In this document: in pieces, positions 8,012 to 17,456 of the stretch
Numbering within the stretch: the stretch's first letter is position 1
Layout of the letters: the number at the start of each line of letters is the position of its first letter
NCBI GenBank assembly: GCA_018266875.1
Contig: JAFDZR010000002.1
Coordinates: forward strand, 1-61,006
From: Bacteroidota bacterium
GTDB lineage: Bacteria; Bacteroidota; Ignavibacteria; Tepidaquicellales; Tepidaquicellaceae
Length of the DNA stretch: 61,006 nt
Direction: 5' to 3'
Notes under the pieces: generated by a model
Told to the model about the DNA's origin: nothing
The model's database searches: none
What the model saw: only the letters and a program-made list of their open reading frames with translations
Program-made: the position numbers and the translations under genes

Positions 8012-11000
8012 TTACGGAGTTATTTTGCCGATGAAATTGAATGCATTATTATCAGCATAAGCTGCGTCAGTAAGATCAACAACCAAATCATTGTTAACGT
8101 CAGTATTCACGTAACCGGTAACAAAGTTAAAGCCGTCATTGTCAATCAGGGCTCCGTCAGTAAGGTCAATAACTCCGTCCTGATTTACGTCTCCTGAATA
8201 GAAGCTGGCTTTTCCTGATACGACAACCATATTATTTCCGTATGCCTGTGAAACTCCGGTTGTAAAGTTGTATGTCGGACCTGATACACCTGAAGCGCTC
8301 CATGTTTCAAGAGCATTCCTGTGTGTAACCGCTATGTAATATGTTCCCGGTGCAGTGTTAAAAGTAAGGTTAGCAACTCCGAGACCGTTCATATATGCTT
8401 TTGCAGTTGATACAACCGCAAACGGTGATGAAGTATTTCTTAATTTTACAGTTATTGTATCCCCTACATTGAAAGGTGTCATTGCTTCTATTGAAGCTGT
8501 AAGAGTAAGATTATAAGAAACCGGAAATTCATCTGCTCCGATTGTAGGCGTTGCGCTTCTTGTCTGTCCGTCTATGTCAGTTGTGATCCCGGCGATGGTT
8601 GTACCTGCATTCACGACTGGTGAACCGCCGCTGCTGATGTGAAGATCGGAATTGCTGACGAACAGCGGATCTCCGCTGATACTGTTTACATCCTGAGCTG
8701 TAGCAATCTTCCATGCTCCTAATGTAGTGGATGATGAAGCAGCAATCTGACCAATAATTTTTGCACCTGCTCCGGTCGGATTGACATAATAATCATTGTA
8801 GTTAATGGCGGTGAACTGAGTATTGTCTGTCTGAGCATATACTCCGGCAGATCCGTAACCTAGCGCTCCCGATAATCCAAGGTTATTTACAATGACGTTG
8901 TCTCTTAAATCTGCAGATGTTCCTGTTCCGAGGATCATTCCCATGGAAAATGCATTGGCGCTGTTAAGCGTATTTCCGTATAAATTGATTGAATTGAAAT
9001 AAACTTTCACACCAGTCTGTGCGGTTATCATAACAATTCCGATTGTGTTATCCAGATAAAAAGTACCTGTGTAATCATAACCGTCACCTGAAAGTCCCCA
9101 TATCATGTTATTGCTTGCAGTTACATTACATGACGCAGTACCTGTAGAAATATACATACCATGACATCCGTAACCGCCTGTGCCGGTGTATTTCAGATCA
9201 TATATTTTATTTTTTGAAATTGAGGAGTTTACAGTTCCTGTAGCGAACCAAACACCTTTATCATCCTGAGCTGTTGCACCGTCAAAATTTCCGATGTTGT
9301 TTTCCGAAACTGTAGCTCCGTCTGCGCCCTGTACATAAATTCCGATAAAAGCAATTGCGTTGGCGCCTGAAGTGTTCAGATCATTTTTGGTTACCAGCAG
9401 TCCGGAACCGTTTCCTGCGGAAACTGCGGCATTGTTATAAACACCTACGTATGCTCTCTGCACGCTGTTGTTCTGGATTGTAATGTTATTGAAGTACCCT
9501 GGATTTCCTAGTGTTGCTGCATCACTTACAACAATTGCCGATGCGCTGACAGAATTAATAATATTGCAGTTCTTAACGCTGACATTTGTAATAGGAGTAA
9601 CGCCGGTAGATCCGATATTGACGCATGTCGGACTGGTTGCGCTGTTGTTTTGAATAGTCATGTCACGGCTTGTTCCGCCGTTGTTTGAACCCTGTAAGGT
9701 TACATAACTTGACAATATTCTGAACATCGCTCCAGCATAACTTCCTGCGATTGAAGTGCTTACGCCTGTGTTCGGCTGGATCGTCAGAGTGTTTACTGAA
9801 GAAGCTGAAAAATAATTAATGGTAATAGGATAAGTTTCAGTCGGATACGTTGCATCAAGCAATAAGAATCTTACTGCTGCCGATGAACCGTTTAAATTTA
9901 TTGCGTTTACTGCGCTTGTTATTGTTGCAAATACCCCAACTCCCGCATCGAGAGGAAGGTTAGGATATTCTTGGCGGCTCGCAAATAGTTCACCGTAAAA
10001 TCTGTTTCCGTTTTCGTAAGGAACATATGTAACTTCTTCAACTTCCTGCATGACTGTTTCACCGTCTGTCAATGACAATGATTCCGGATTAACGTAAGTC
10101 TTACCGTTTGCATTATCGTTGGTTTTCTGAACGTGAACTTCTTTTACAACTCTTGATACTTCTTTTCTGAAGCTGATATTCCTTCCGGTAACTCTGTTGT
10201 ATAATGCAACACCAACAGTATAGTCTCCTGCAAGAGGAGGACCGGAAATTATGTATGAGTTAATGGAACCTGTCAGCGGGAATGCTGCCGAAGTAAGAGC
10301 TACGCTTGTTGGAACTGCAGCAAAAGTACCTGAATTAATTCCCACATTCGGCGTAGCTGCCAGATCCTGCGCAACAACGAAATACTGAACAACGTCGTTT
10401 GCAGTTACGCCTGTTCCGCCGTTAAGAAGCGAATAATCAATAGTGAAAGAGAACGGTGAAGTAGCGCCTGATGCTTCCGCATATTTCCAGCCGTTTGTTG
10501 AGTTGGTGTTGTTAACATATGTATTTGCATCACCGGATCTCTTGTAATAAACTCTCGGTCGGGTTCCGGATGAACCGTTAACACCGCTTGCATCAGTAAC
10601 CGTAACGTTTGTGAAACTTCTGTTGGAAGTGCTTGCTGTATTTGATAAAAGTGTATAGGTTATAACCGGCGGAGTTATATCGCCTCCGGGAATACCGTCA
10701 AATTCATCATAACCTATATCAGGAGCAGTTGCGCCTCCGTTGACAGACCCTGCCGGACCCGGTCTGACCTGACCGTCAATGTCAACTGTAATTCCCGTAA
10801 ATGCACCGCCTGATTCAAGAGGACCTGCAGTTGCAAATGGAATGTGAAGATCAGTAGCTGATGTAAAAGGAGCAGCAAGCGAAGTTGCATATGAAGCGTT
10901 GTCATTTGTTCCTGCAGCAGACAACAGGCTTGTATAAGCTCTCAAATTCGTGCTTGGTGTAATTACACCGGGGTTAAAGTTTGAAGCTAAATATAAATTT

Positions 11001-12445
11001 GCAGCGTTTCCGGTAGTGCTGACCTGAGCAATTCCGCTGTATGCAAGAGTTCCCTGATAATAAGCGTTGTTGTTCAGATTGAGACTCATTGCGCTTGTAC
11101 CGGCTGAAGGAAGATAAATACAGGCAAAGACATCATTATAAGGAGTCGGATTTCCGCCTGTGCATACATTTGAGAAAATATTATTTCTTACCTCACAGCC
11201 TGTTAATGTTGTTGCTGTTATTGAAAAGCATGATACAAGATTCGTACTGACGGCACCTGGAATAACTCCGGATAAGTGAACTGAATTGTGCAGTACCTTA
11301 TGTCCTGTACCCGAACCGACCCTGATCCCGTGAACACCGAATGTTGTGCTGAATGCTCCTGTACCGGTTGTCTGATCATTTGTACAGCTGAGCACTGCAT
11401 TGTTAACTACGACATGGTTATTCCCCCCGTTGAGATTGATACCATATGCACCGTAGGTACTTGCATTATTATTTCTGACTCTGCCTATAATATTCTTTGT
11501 AATATTTGCAGCTGTGGTATTGACGCTGATGACACCGACTTCAATACCTCTTGTAGCGCTGTTTGTAGTATGATAACTTTCTGCATAAACGGTATTTGCA
11601 GTAATTGAACAGTTGTCACAACCTGAAACCGTGATTCCGTTCTGTGTTACCTGATCCACTGCGCCTGCTGTCGGATTTCCAATTATATTATTCGAAATTA
11701 CCAGGGAAGGTGCAACTGTTGTTGCGGCACCGTTTATGGAAATTCCTCTGGATACGGATCCGATAAGATTGTTGCTGATCAGAAGATTTGCCGCAGTCTG
11801 TCCGCTTGCCATTGTTGTGGTAGCGCTTGCAAGAGCTGACGGTGCGGTGGTGGTTGAGACAGTAGATGCACCTGCAGAAACTATTACACCCCATGTAACA
11901 ACTTCAGTTGTAAATGAAGAAGTATTTCTGCCCGTTCCGCTTCCTGACAATACACAGTTTACAATACTGTTGTTGTCAACATTTGTGATCAGAGTTGAAG
12001 TTGCTGTACGGATACATGAAGTAAATGTAACAGTATTTGCCGCTGTATTCTGAATCGTTAAATTTCTGTTGATTCCACCTGTATTAGGGTTATCTCCGTT
12101 AATGGTTACATTATCAGCGCCGTTAAGCTCGATAAGTCCTCTTCCCGTTACAGTGGCGCCGGAGACACTGACGCCGTCATTTACAGGATTGATTGTCACT
12201 GATGTATAGCTGGCAGAACCTGCGCCGCTGGCGTTAAGTACGCACGGAACTGTCTCAGATGTACTGTTGACAATGGCAACAGTAACTACGCCTGTATGCG
12301 TCCCGGCATTGATTGCATCAAAAGCATCCTTCAGAGTCGGATAAGAACCTGCTCCGGGATTTACTGTAACATTCTGAGCATTTACAGTCATTGATATCAT
12401 TAAAATGCACAATGACATTGTCAGGAATGAAAATAATTTTTTCAT
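8012..12445 (-). CDS. Giant secreted parallel beta-helix protein with dockerin-like C-terminal module
   Basis: A 1477-residue protein. A signal peptide (1-23, ending VNAQ) precedes a right-handed parallel beta-helix region (about 25-580) with regularly spaced N-rich turns (VTINGDNPNTGG, VISNNIIGN, NNHVVVNN) and a closing IGYDEFDG segment. An Ig-like stretch (about 590-720) and a linker follow, then a second beta-helix (about 830-1310) closing with IGADEF. The last 165 residues (1313-1477) form a beta-sandwich plus two EF-hand-like dockerin loops (GDVNQDGVIDLTD and TDVNNDLVVDLTD). Beta-helix folds are typical of polysaccharide lyases and surface adhesins; no lyase active site could be identified. 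Unlike its neighbours it has no T9SS tail. The module is about 75% identical to that of the gene at 12853-15237. Confidence 0.88.
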   Translation of the reverse strand: MKKLFSFLTMSLCILMISMTVNAQNVTVNPGAGSYPTLKDAFDAINAGTHTGVVTVAIVNSTSETVPCVLNASGAGSASYTSVTINPVNDGVSVSGATVTGRGLIELNGADNVTINGDNPNTGGINRNLTIQNTAANTVTFTSCIRTATSTLITNVDNNSIVNCVLSGSGTGRNTSSFTTEVVTWGVIVSAGASTVSTTTAPSALASATTTMASGQTAANLLISNNLIGSVSRGISINGAATTVAPSLVISNNIIGNPTAGAVDQVTQNGITVSGCDNCSITANTVYAESYHTTNSATRGIEVGVISVNTTAANITKNIIGRVRNNNASTYGAYGINLNGGNNHVVVNNAVLSCTNDQTTGTGAFSTTFGVHGIRVGSGTGHKVLHNSVHLSGVIPGAVSTNLVSCFSITATTLTGCEVRNNIFSNVCTGGNPTPYNDVFACIYLPSAGTSAMSLNLNNNAYYQGTLAYSGIAQVSTTGNAANLYLASNFNPGVITPSTNLRAYTSLLSAAGTNDNASYATSLAAPFTSATDLHIPFATAGPLESGGAFTGITVDIDGQVRPGPAGSVNGGATAPDIGYDEFDGIPGGDITPPVITYTLLSNTASTSNRSFTNVTVTDASGVNGSSGTRPRVYYKRSGDANTYVNNTNSTNGWKYAEASGATSPFSFTIDYSLLNGGTGVTANDVVQYFVVAQDLAATPNVGINSGTFAAVPTSVALTSAAFPLTGSINSYIISGPPLAGDYTVGVALYNRVTGRNISFRKEVSRVVKEVHVQKTNDNANGKTYVNPESLSLTDGETVMQEVEEVTYVPYENGNRFYGELFASRQEYPNLPLDAGVGVFATITSAVNAINLNGSSAAVRFLLLDATYPTETYPITINYFSASSVNTLTIQPNTGVSTSIAGSYAGAMFRILSSYVTLQGSNNGGTSRDMTIQNNSATSPTCVNIGSTGVTPITNVSVKNCNIINSVSASAIVVSDAATLGNPGYFNNITIQNNSVQRAYVGVYNNAAVSAGNGSGLLVTKNDLNTSGANAIAFIGIYVQGADGATVSENNIGNFDGATAQDDKGVWFATGTVNSSISKNKIYDLKYTGTGGYGCHGMYISTGTASCNVTASNNMIWGLSGDGYDYTGTFYLDNTIGIVMITAQTGVKVYFNSINLYGNTLNSANAFSMGMILGTGTSADLRDNVIVNNLGLSGALGYGSAGVYAQTDNTQFTAINYNDYYVNPTGAGAKIIGQIAASSSTTLGAWKIATAQDVNSISGDPLFVSNSDLHISSGGSPVVNAGTTIAGITTDIDGQTRSATPTIGADEFPVSYNLTLTASIEAMTPFNVGDTITVKLRNTSSPFAVVSTAKAYMNGLGVANLTFNTAPGTYYIAVTHRNALETWSASGVSGPTYNFTTGVSQAYGNNMVVVSGKASFYSGDVNQDGVIDLTDGALIDNDGFNFVTGYVNTDVNNDLVVDLTDAAYADNNAFNFIGKITP

Positions 12446-12485
12446 AAATTAAATGTTGTTAAGTTAAGTTAATTAAATTGATAAA

Positions 12486-12742
12486 TGGTTTTGGTTTTTT
12501 GGAAGAAGTGTTACACTTCAGTTTTAAATCCGTCTCCCGCCGGATTGAGAGGTCTTCTGTGTTATGAAGGTCTAATAATTAAAAATTTTTTAAAATTATT
12601 TTAAGTTTTTGGAAAATTGTTTTGGCTTATTGGGAAGAGGTGATACACTTCAGTTTTAAATCCGTCTTCCGCCGGATTAAGATGTGTTTTATGTAATGAA
12701 GAGTGTAATAATTTTTATATTTTTAAATTATTTTTTAGTTTT
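12486..12742 (-). promoter_or_regulatory. Two-unit leader repeat with conserved dyads, upstream of the beta-helix gene
   Basis: Two diverged copies of a segment are offset by exactly 132 bases. Each carries the dyad GAAGTG-TTA-CACTTC (12505-12519; copy two at 12637-12651 has one changed base) followed eight bases later by the dyad AATCCG-8-CGGATT (12527-12546 and 12659-12678, both perfect). The flanks are AT-rich and poorly conserved, whereas the dyads and the 13 bases between them are kept. This suggests a repeated operator or a structured leader RNA controlling the minus-strand gene that starts at 12445. Confidence 0.5.
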
Positions 12743-12780
12743 GAGAAATAGAATTTCTGCAACATTCACTTTTATAAAAT

Positions 12781-12813
12781 AAAAAAACAGGGTAAAAAAT
12801 TTACCCTGTTTTT
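12781..12813 (-). terminator. Intrinsic terminator, near-copy of the one at 7948
   Basis: The stem AACAGGGTAAA/TTTACCCTGTT is flanked by A and T runs, 40 bases past the stop at 12853. Only the loop differs slightly from the 7948 copy. Confidence 0.87.
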
Positions 12814-12852
12814 ATTTTTTTGGAACTTAGCTTTCTGAATGTTTCGACTTGC

Positions 12853-15237
12853 TTACGGTCTGATCACTCCGACAAAATTGAATGCATTGTTTTCAGCATA
12901 TGCACCGTCAGTCAGATCAACAACCAGGTCGTTGTTAACATCTGTATTCACATATCCCGTAACAAAGTTTAATCCGTCATTGTCAATCAGGGCTCCGTCA
13001 GTAAGGTCAATAACTCCGTCCTGATTAACGTCACCCGAATAGAAGCTTGCTTTTCCAGCTACAACTACCATGTTACTTCCAAATGCCTGTCCAACTGAAG
13101 TCGTAAAGTTGTAAGCCGAACCGGATACACCGGCTGCGCTCCATGTTTCCAGTGCATTTCTGTGCGTAACCTGGATATAATAAGATCCGCTTGCAATTTT
13201 ATAGAAACTAAGGTTTGCAACTCCTGATCCGTTCATGTAGCCTTTGGCTGCGTCTCTGACATCATACGGTGAAGTCGTGCTTCTTAGTCTGACCATTATA
13301 GTATCTCCGACACTGAATGGTGTCATTGCTTCTATGGAAGAAGTAAGAGTAAGATTTAGCAATCCGCAGGCCTGATTAAGAATATTGGCATTGGATCCGT
13401 ATTCTACTGCAAGACTCGTTCCGCCGGGTCCGAATAACGGTCCGGGATATGTTGTCAGAGGATAAGCTGCTCTGTAATAAGCTGCGTTTCCTGCTGCAGT
13501 CTGAAGTCCCATTACCTGCGCGTTTAACAGATCTGTGTTATAATAAGCTAAGAATTTGCTACCGGTTTTCTGACCTACAGTGTCAGCAACCTGAACTATC
13601 ATTCTGGAATTTTGTGATGATGAAGCATCCAGAAGTTCGACTATCACCTGATAACTTACGTGGTCGTTTGTATCTGCAGTTCCGGCATTATATTCCTGAG
13701 CTCTGTCAAAAGAGATCAGAAGCTGATAATCGTTGAATACTTTATAACTTAATCTGCAGGATCCAAGTCCGCCTGTCGTCGGCGGTCTCCAGTCCATATC
13801 CATCCATAAAGGATAAATTGCAGGTCTGATGGTTGAAGCAATTGATGGTGAAAATGAAGTAAGACCTGAATTGTCTGAGAATCCAACCAGTCCGTTTGTT
13901 CCGACAAAGAAGGAATCATATGAAACTCCGCCCATCTTTATTTTCTTACCGTTTAAAGCTCCGCCGATCTTCCAGTATCCGTCGTCAAGCGATCCGACAA
14001 AAGGAGCTGAGCTTACATTAACCCTGTTAAGGATTATGTTCTTGCTTCCTGTTGTATCTTTCCAGCAGAATGTCGGCTTGGACGGAGCACCTGTTGCAAA
14101 GTTGTTTGCAAAGGAAAGTCCGTTTTGCGTACCGTAATTTGGATCAACAGCAGAAAACGTTGATTTAAGAGTATCATTAGTTCTGTTTCCGTCTGATCCG
14201 AGACTGCAGTAAACCGTTGTATTGTAAGAGCCAACAGTTGGATTGAATGTACTGTCAAATGTAACAGTAGTTGAAGCTCCTGCGCTGAGTGAAGCAATAA
14301 CTTTATTGCTTGTATAATTTACAGGACCTGTTATTTTAAATGTAACAGGAATGTTTGTCTGACCAGATGAACCTACATTCTGGAATGTTGCTTTAGGTGC
14401 GATTGTAGATGTCGGCAGAACAACACTGCTGTTCGGAGTATTGATGGCTGTTGTGGCTATGTCATTAGCTCCTGCCGGGGTTTCTAGAGTCAAAGCGTCA
14501 ATTCCAATGAAGTTACTGTTATTTCCTAAAGGACCTCCGTCTATGACAAAATATCTGATTGCCCATCTTGCATTAGCGCCGGCAGATGGAGCGGTAAATG
14601 ATTTCAATTCCCATGTTCCGTCATCAATAGCTTTAAAATATCCTACCTGAACCCAGCTTCCACCTGCTGTGGAATCACCTACGGCGGAATACATTACTTT
14701 TAAAGAATCCGGGAATGGATTGCCTGTTGTAGCGCGGCAATAAAATTTTATAAAATCACCGGCTGCAATGTTCTTCTTTGGAAGCACAAGCCAGTTATCA
14801 ATTGCATTCTGACCAGTTGTTGCATTATAGTTTGCGGCAACGTAACCGGTTGCGGGACCATTATAAGCGTTGAAAACCACAGTGGTTCCCTGATACCAGC
14901 AGGCGGTAACTCCGATAGGTCCGCCGTTGTAGAAGAAATGATAACCTCTGCTTCTTAATGCAGTTGTATCATTAGCTCCGTCGAAGTCGTCAGTATAATA
15001 AGTTGCGTCATTTTCCTGAGTGACTACAGGCGGAGTGGAGCTTAAAGATCTTGGACCTCTCTGATCATGCGGATCATTACGGTTTATGTCAGAAATAAGT
15101 CCGTTTGAACTGCTGCTTTTGTAATTTGCTCCTCTCTGATTTGGTTTTTCATCATTGGTGTTACTCATGGAGAAACCAAGGATGATTGAAGCAATCAAAA
15201 AAGCAAAAACAAACAAGAATGAAAATTTCTTTTTCAT
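12853..15237 (-). CDS. Secreted anchor-J/CARDB protein with dockerin-like C-terminal module
   Basis: A 794-residue exported protein. A signal or anchor segment covers residues 5-25 and is followed by a polar, low-complexity stretch (NQRGANYKSSSSNG). Residues about 80-255 resemble a choice-of-anchor-J domain (YYTDDFDGAND, NWLVLPK, FIGIDALTLE), about 258-365 a CARDB-type Ig domain (PKATFQNVGSSGQ, NRTNDTLKS), and about 400-620 a beta-rich domain (DDGYWKIGG, PLWMDMDWRPP). Residues 630-794 are the module shared with the beta-helix protein, ending in two EF-hand-like loops (GDVNQDGVIDLTD, TDVNNDLVVDLTD) and VGVIRP. There is no T9SS sorting tail. A structural or adhesive surface role is the best guess; no catalytic site was seen. 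Confidence 0.87.
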   Translation of the reverse strand: MKKKFSFLFVFAFLIASIILGFSMSNTNDEKPNQRGANYKSSSSNGLISDINRNDPHDQRGPRSLSSTPPVVTQENDATYYTDDFDGANDTTALRSRGYHFFYNGGPIGVTACWYQGTTVVFNAYNGPATGYVAANYNATTGQNAIDNWLVLPKKNIAAGDFIKFYCRATTGNPFPDSLKVMYSAVGDSTAGGSWVQVGYFKAIDDGTWELKSFTAPSAGANARWAIRYFVIDGGPLGNNSNFIGIDALTLETPAGANDIATTAINTPNSSVVLPTSTIAPKATFQNVGSSGQTNIPVTFKITGPVNYTSNKVIASLSAGASTTVTFDSTFNPTVGSYNTTVYCSLGSDGNRTNDTLKSTFSAVDPNYGTQNGLSFANNFATGAPSKPTFCWKDTTGSKNIILNRVNVSSAPFVGSLDDGYWKIGGALNGKKIKMGGVSYDSFFVGTNGLVGFSDNSGLTSFSPSIASTIRPAIYPLWMDMDWRPPTTGGLGSCRLSYKVFNDYQLLISFDRAQEYNAGTADTNDHVSYQVIVELLDASSSQNSRMIVQVADTVGQKTGSKFLAYYNTDLLNAQVMGLQTAAGNAAYYRAAYPLTTYPGPLFGPGGTSLAVEYGSNANILNQACGLLNLTLTSSIEAMTPFSVGDTIMVRLRSTTSPYDVRDAAKGYMNGSGVANLSFYKIASGSYYIQVTHRNALETWSAAGVSGSAYNFTTSVGQAFGSNMVVVAGKASFYSGDVNQDGVIDLTDGALIDNDGLNFVTGYVNTDVNNDLVVDLTDGAYAENNAFNFVGVIRP

Positions 15238-15415
15238 TTTTTTCCTTTCTTTGGGTTTAGTTTAGATAATAAGTTAATTGTAAGATTTGTAAAAATAAGG
15301 TATTTAATTTTAAAATTCAAATTTTAATTAAGAAAAATTAAAGTTTACTTTATGTTTCTCAAAATTATACAAATCAGCGTTTTGCAGTTTTTACAGTTCC
15401 GTACGTTTAAAGGAT

Positions 15416-15454
15416 AAAAAAAAAGTCACCGGATTCTATCCGGAGACTTTTTTT
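15416..15454 (-). terminator. Intrinsic terminator downstream of glmS
   Basis: The stem pairs GTC-CCGG with CCGG-GAC around ATTCTAT with one internal mismatch, followed on the minus strand by a long T run. It lies 25 bases past the glmS stop. Confidence 0.87.
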
Positions 15455-15478
15455 AAAGAATTAATGCAGAGTATTATT

Positions 15479-17317
15479 TTATTCCACAGTTACGCTTTTT
15501 GCAAGATTTCTCGGCTGATCCACGTTGCATCCTCTGGCAGTAGCTATATAATAGGAGAGAAACTGCAGCGGAATACTGTTCAGTATCGGAGATAATATAG
15601 GATGCGTCTTAGGCACCCTTAATATATAATCCGAATAATTATTGATCTCATTATCATCCTGAGTTGCAATGGTAATGATCTTTCCTTTTCTGGCTTTGAT
15701 CTCCTCGATATTTGATATGATCTTATCGTATGTCTTGTCTTTCGGAGCAATGAATACAACCGGCATATTTTCATCAATCAGAGCTATCGGACCGTGCTTC
15801 ATTTCAGCGGCAGGATATCCTTCGGCGTGAATATACGAGATTTCCTTTAGCTTTAATGCTCCTTCAAGAGCCACCGGGAAATTGAATCCCCTGCCGAGAT
15901 AGAGGAAATTTCTCGAATCCTTGAATTCCTCGGCTATGAATTTATAATCATTTCTCTTGTTAATAATTTCCTTCATTTTATCCGGAAGTACTTTTATCTC
16001 CTCCGTAATTTCCTTAAGCTCCTTTTCGGAAATTGTTCCCTTGCTTTTTCCTATCATAAGGGTAATAAGGATAAGCGACATGAGCTGACAGGTAAATGCC
16101 TTTGTTGAAGCAACTCCAATCTCCGGTCCGGCGTGAATGTATGTTCCGGCATCCACTTCCCTTGCAATGGAACTACCGACGCTGTTTACTATCCCAACCG
16201 TAACTGCTCCGAGTCTTTTAGCTTCCTTCAGGGCAGCCATTGTGTCTGCAGTTTCACCGCTCTGACTTATGACTAAAACAACATCTCCTTTTTCAATAAT
16301 GGGATTCCTGTATCTGAACTCGGATGCGTATTCGACTTCAGTCGGTATCCTGCAGTATTCCTCCAGCATATATTCTCCCAAAAGTCCTGCATGCCAGGCA
16401 GTTCCGCATGCAATTATGATGATCTTTCTGGCATTTATGATATCATCTTTAACACTTTCTATTCCTCCAAGCTTTACTTCGCCGTTCCCGAAATTTATTC
16501 TTCCCCTGTAGGTATTCTGAATTGCCTCCGGCTGTTCACAGATCTCCTTCAGCATATAATGATCAAATCCGCTTTTTTCAATTTCCTCAAGGTCGTAATC
16601 AAGTTTCATCACTTCCCTGTAAATTTCCTCGTCTTTAATAGTCTTGATCTTAAAGCCGTCAAATTTAATTACAGCCATTTCACCGTCTTCAAGATATATT
16701 ACATTTTTTGTAATGTTAATTATGGCAGCTGCATCCGAAGAAACAATTATTTCGTCTTTGCCGAGTCCGAACATAAGCGGACTTCCCATTCTGGCGATGA
16801 TGATCTTGTCCGGTTCGGATCTGTTCATGACAGCAAGTCCGTAAGTTCCTTCGACTTCAGTAAGGGCCAGTCTGACTGCAAGTTCAAAATCATTTTTTTG
16901 TTTGAAATGATACTGAATGAGATTTGCCAGAACTTCCGTATCCGTATCTGAAGTAAAAGTATAACCTTCATTTTCCAGTTTTCTTTTCAGAGTTTTAAAA
17001 TTCTCAATAATGCCGTTATGGACAAGCGAAATATTTCCGGTCATATCCGACTGGGGATGGGCGTTTATGTCATTCGGCTCTCCGTGAGTCGCCCATCTTG
17101 TGTGTCCGATACCTGTATGCCCTTTTAATTTTTTAAAATCGAACTGGGATTCAAGTTCTTTTACTTTCCCTTTTTTCTTGAAAATATTGATTTCGCCGTC
17201 TTCATTCAATATTGCAACTCCTGCGGAATCATAGCCGCGGTATTCGAGTCTTTTTAATCCATCAATGATAAGTCCGAGACAGTCTCTATTTCCAATGTAT
17301 CCGACAATTCCGCACAT
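15479..17317 (-). CDS. glmS: Glutamine-fructose-6-phosphate aminotransferase (isomerizing)
   Basis: GlmS makes glucosamine-6-phosphate from fructose-6-phosphate and glutamine, the first step to UDP-GlcNAc for peptidoglycan and lipopolysaccharide. The 612-residue length is typical. The N-terminal nucleophile Cys2 follows the initiator Met (MCGIVGYIG), and the glutaminase domain shows GHTRWATHG and SDTDTEVL. The two SIS domains show GTAWHAGLLGEY and SQSGETADTMAAL. The end NLAKSVTVE is the usual GlmS tail. The start is fixed by the Cys2 requirement and by AAGGAG seven bases upstream (17325-17330 on the complement). It begins 53 bases after the 3' end of tRNA-Leu on the same strand; that gap is too short for a glmS ribozyme. 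Confidence 0.98.
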   Translation of the reverse strand: MCGIVGYIGNRDCLGLIIDGLKRLEYRGYDSAGVAILNEDGEINIFKKKGKVKELESQFDFKKLKGHTGIGHTRWATHGEPNDINAHPQSDMTGNISLVHNGIIENFKTLKRKLENEGYTFTSDTDTEVLANLIQYHFKQKNDFELAVRLALTEVEGTYGLAVMNRSEPDKIIIARMGSPLMFGLGKDEIIVSSDAAAIINITKNVIYLEDGEMAVIKFDGFKIKTIKDEEIYREVMKLDYDLEEIEKSGFDHYMLKEICEQPEAIQNTYRGRINFGNGEVKLGGIESVKDDIINARKIIIIACGTAWHAGLLGEYMLEEYCRIPTEVEYASEFRYRNPIIEKGDVVLVISQSGETADTMAALKEAKRLGAVTVGIVNSVGSSIAREVDAGTYIHAGPEIGVASTKAFTCQLMSLILITLMIGKSKGTISEKELKEITEEIKVLPDKMKEIINKRNDYKFIAEEFKDSRNFLYLGRGFNFPVALEGALKLKEISYIHAEGYPAAEMKHGPIALIDENMPVVFIAPKDKTYDKIISNIEEIKARKGKIITIATQDDNEINNYSDYILRVPKTHPILSPILNSIPLQFLSYYIATARGCNVDQPRNLAKSVTVE

Positions 17318-17370
17318 AATTTACTCCTTGTTTAATTTTGAATATTCAAATTTCTGAATTTCCCTTAAAG

Positions 17371-17456
17371 TGCCGAAAAAGGGAGTCGAACCCTTACGGA
17401 GTTTAAGCCCCGCCGGATTTTGAGTCCGGTGCGTCTACCAGTTCCGCCATTTCGGC
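17371..17456 (-). tRNA. tRNA-Leu (anticodon CAA)
   Basis: On the minus strand an 86-nt class II tRNA can be folded. The acceptor stem is GCCGAAA/TTTCGGC with discriminator A. The D arm contains GGTAGACGC, and the anticodon stem CCGGA/TCCGG carries the loop CTCAAAA (anticodon CAA, reading UUG). A long variable arm is present, and the T arm contains GGTTCGACTCC. No CCA is encoded. The class II variable arm and A73 fit leucine. Confidence 0.97.

Larger units (their letters stand above)
12446..12852. other. 407-base spacer with a tandemly duplicated leader
   Basis: Between the start of the beta-helix gene (12445) and the stop of the upstream gene (12853) lie a duplicated leader of about 132 bases per unit (12486-12742), then the terminator of the upstream gene (12781-12813). 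No coding sequence is visible. Confidence 0.7.

Noticed and set aside
9468..12053. Several 60-106-codon frames opposite or within the beta-helix gene
   Set aside because: They are shadows of a repetitive coding sequence, with no initiation signals or motifs.
8012..15237. Cellulosome interpretation of the dockerin-like ends
   Set aside because: No cohesin domain or glycoside hydrolase is visible, and EF-hand-like pairs of this kind are common at the ends of non-cellulosomal surface proteins.
17318..17370. glmS ribozyme
   Set aside because: The gap between the tRNA and glmS is only 53 bases and contains an ordinary ribosome site.
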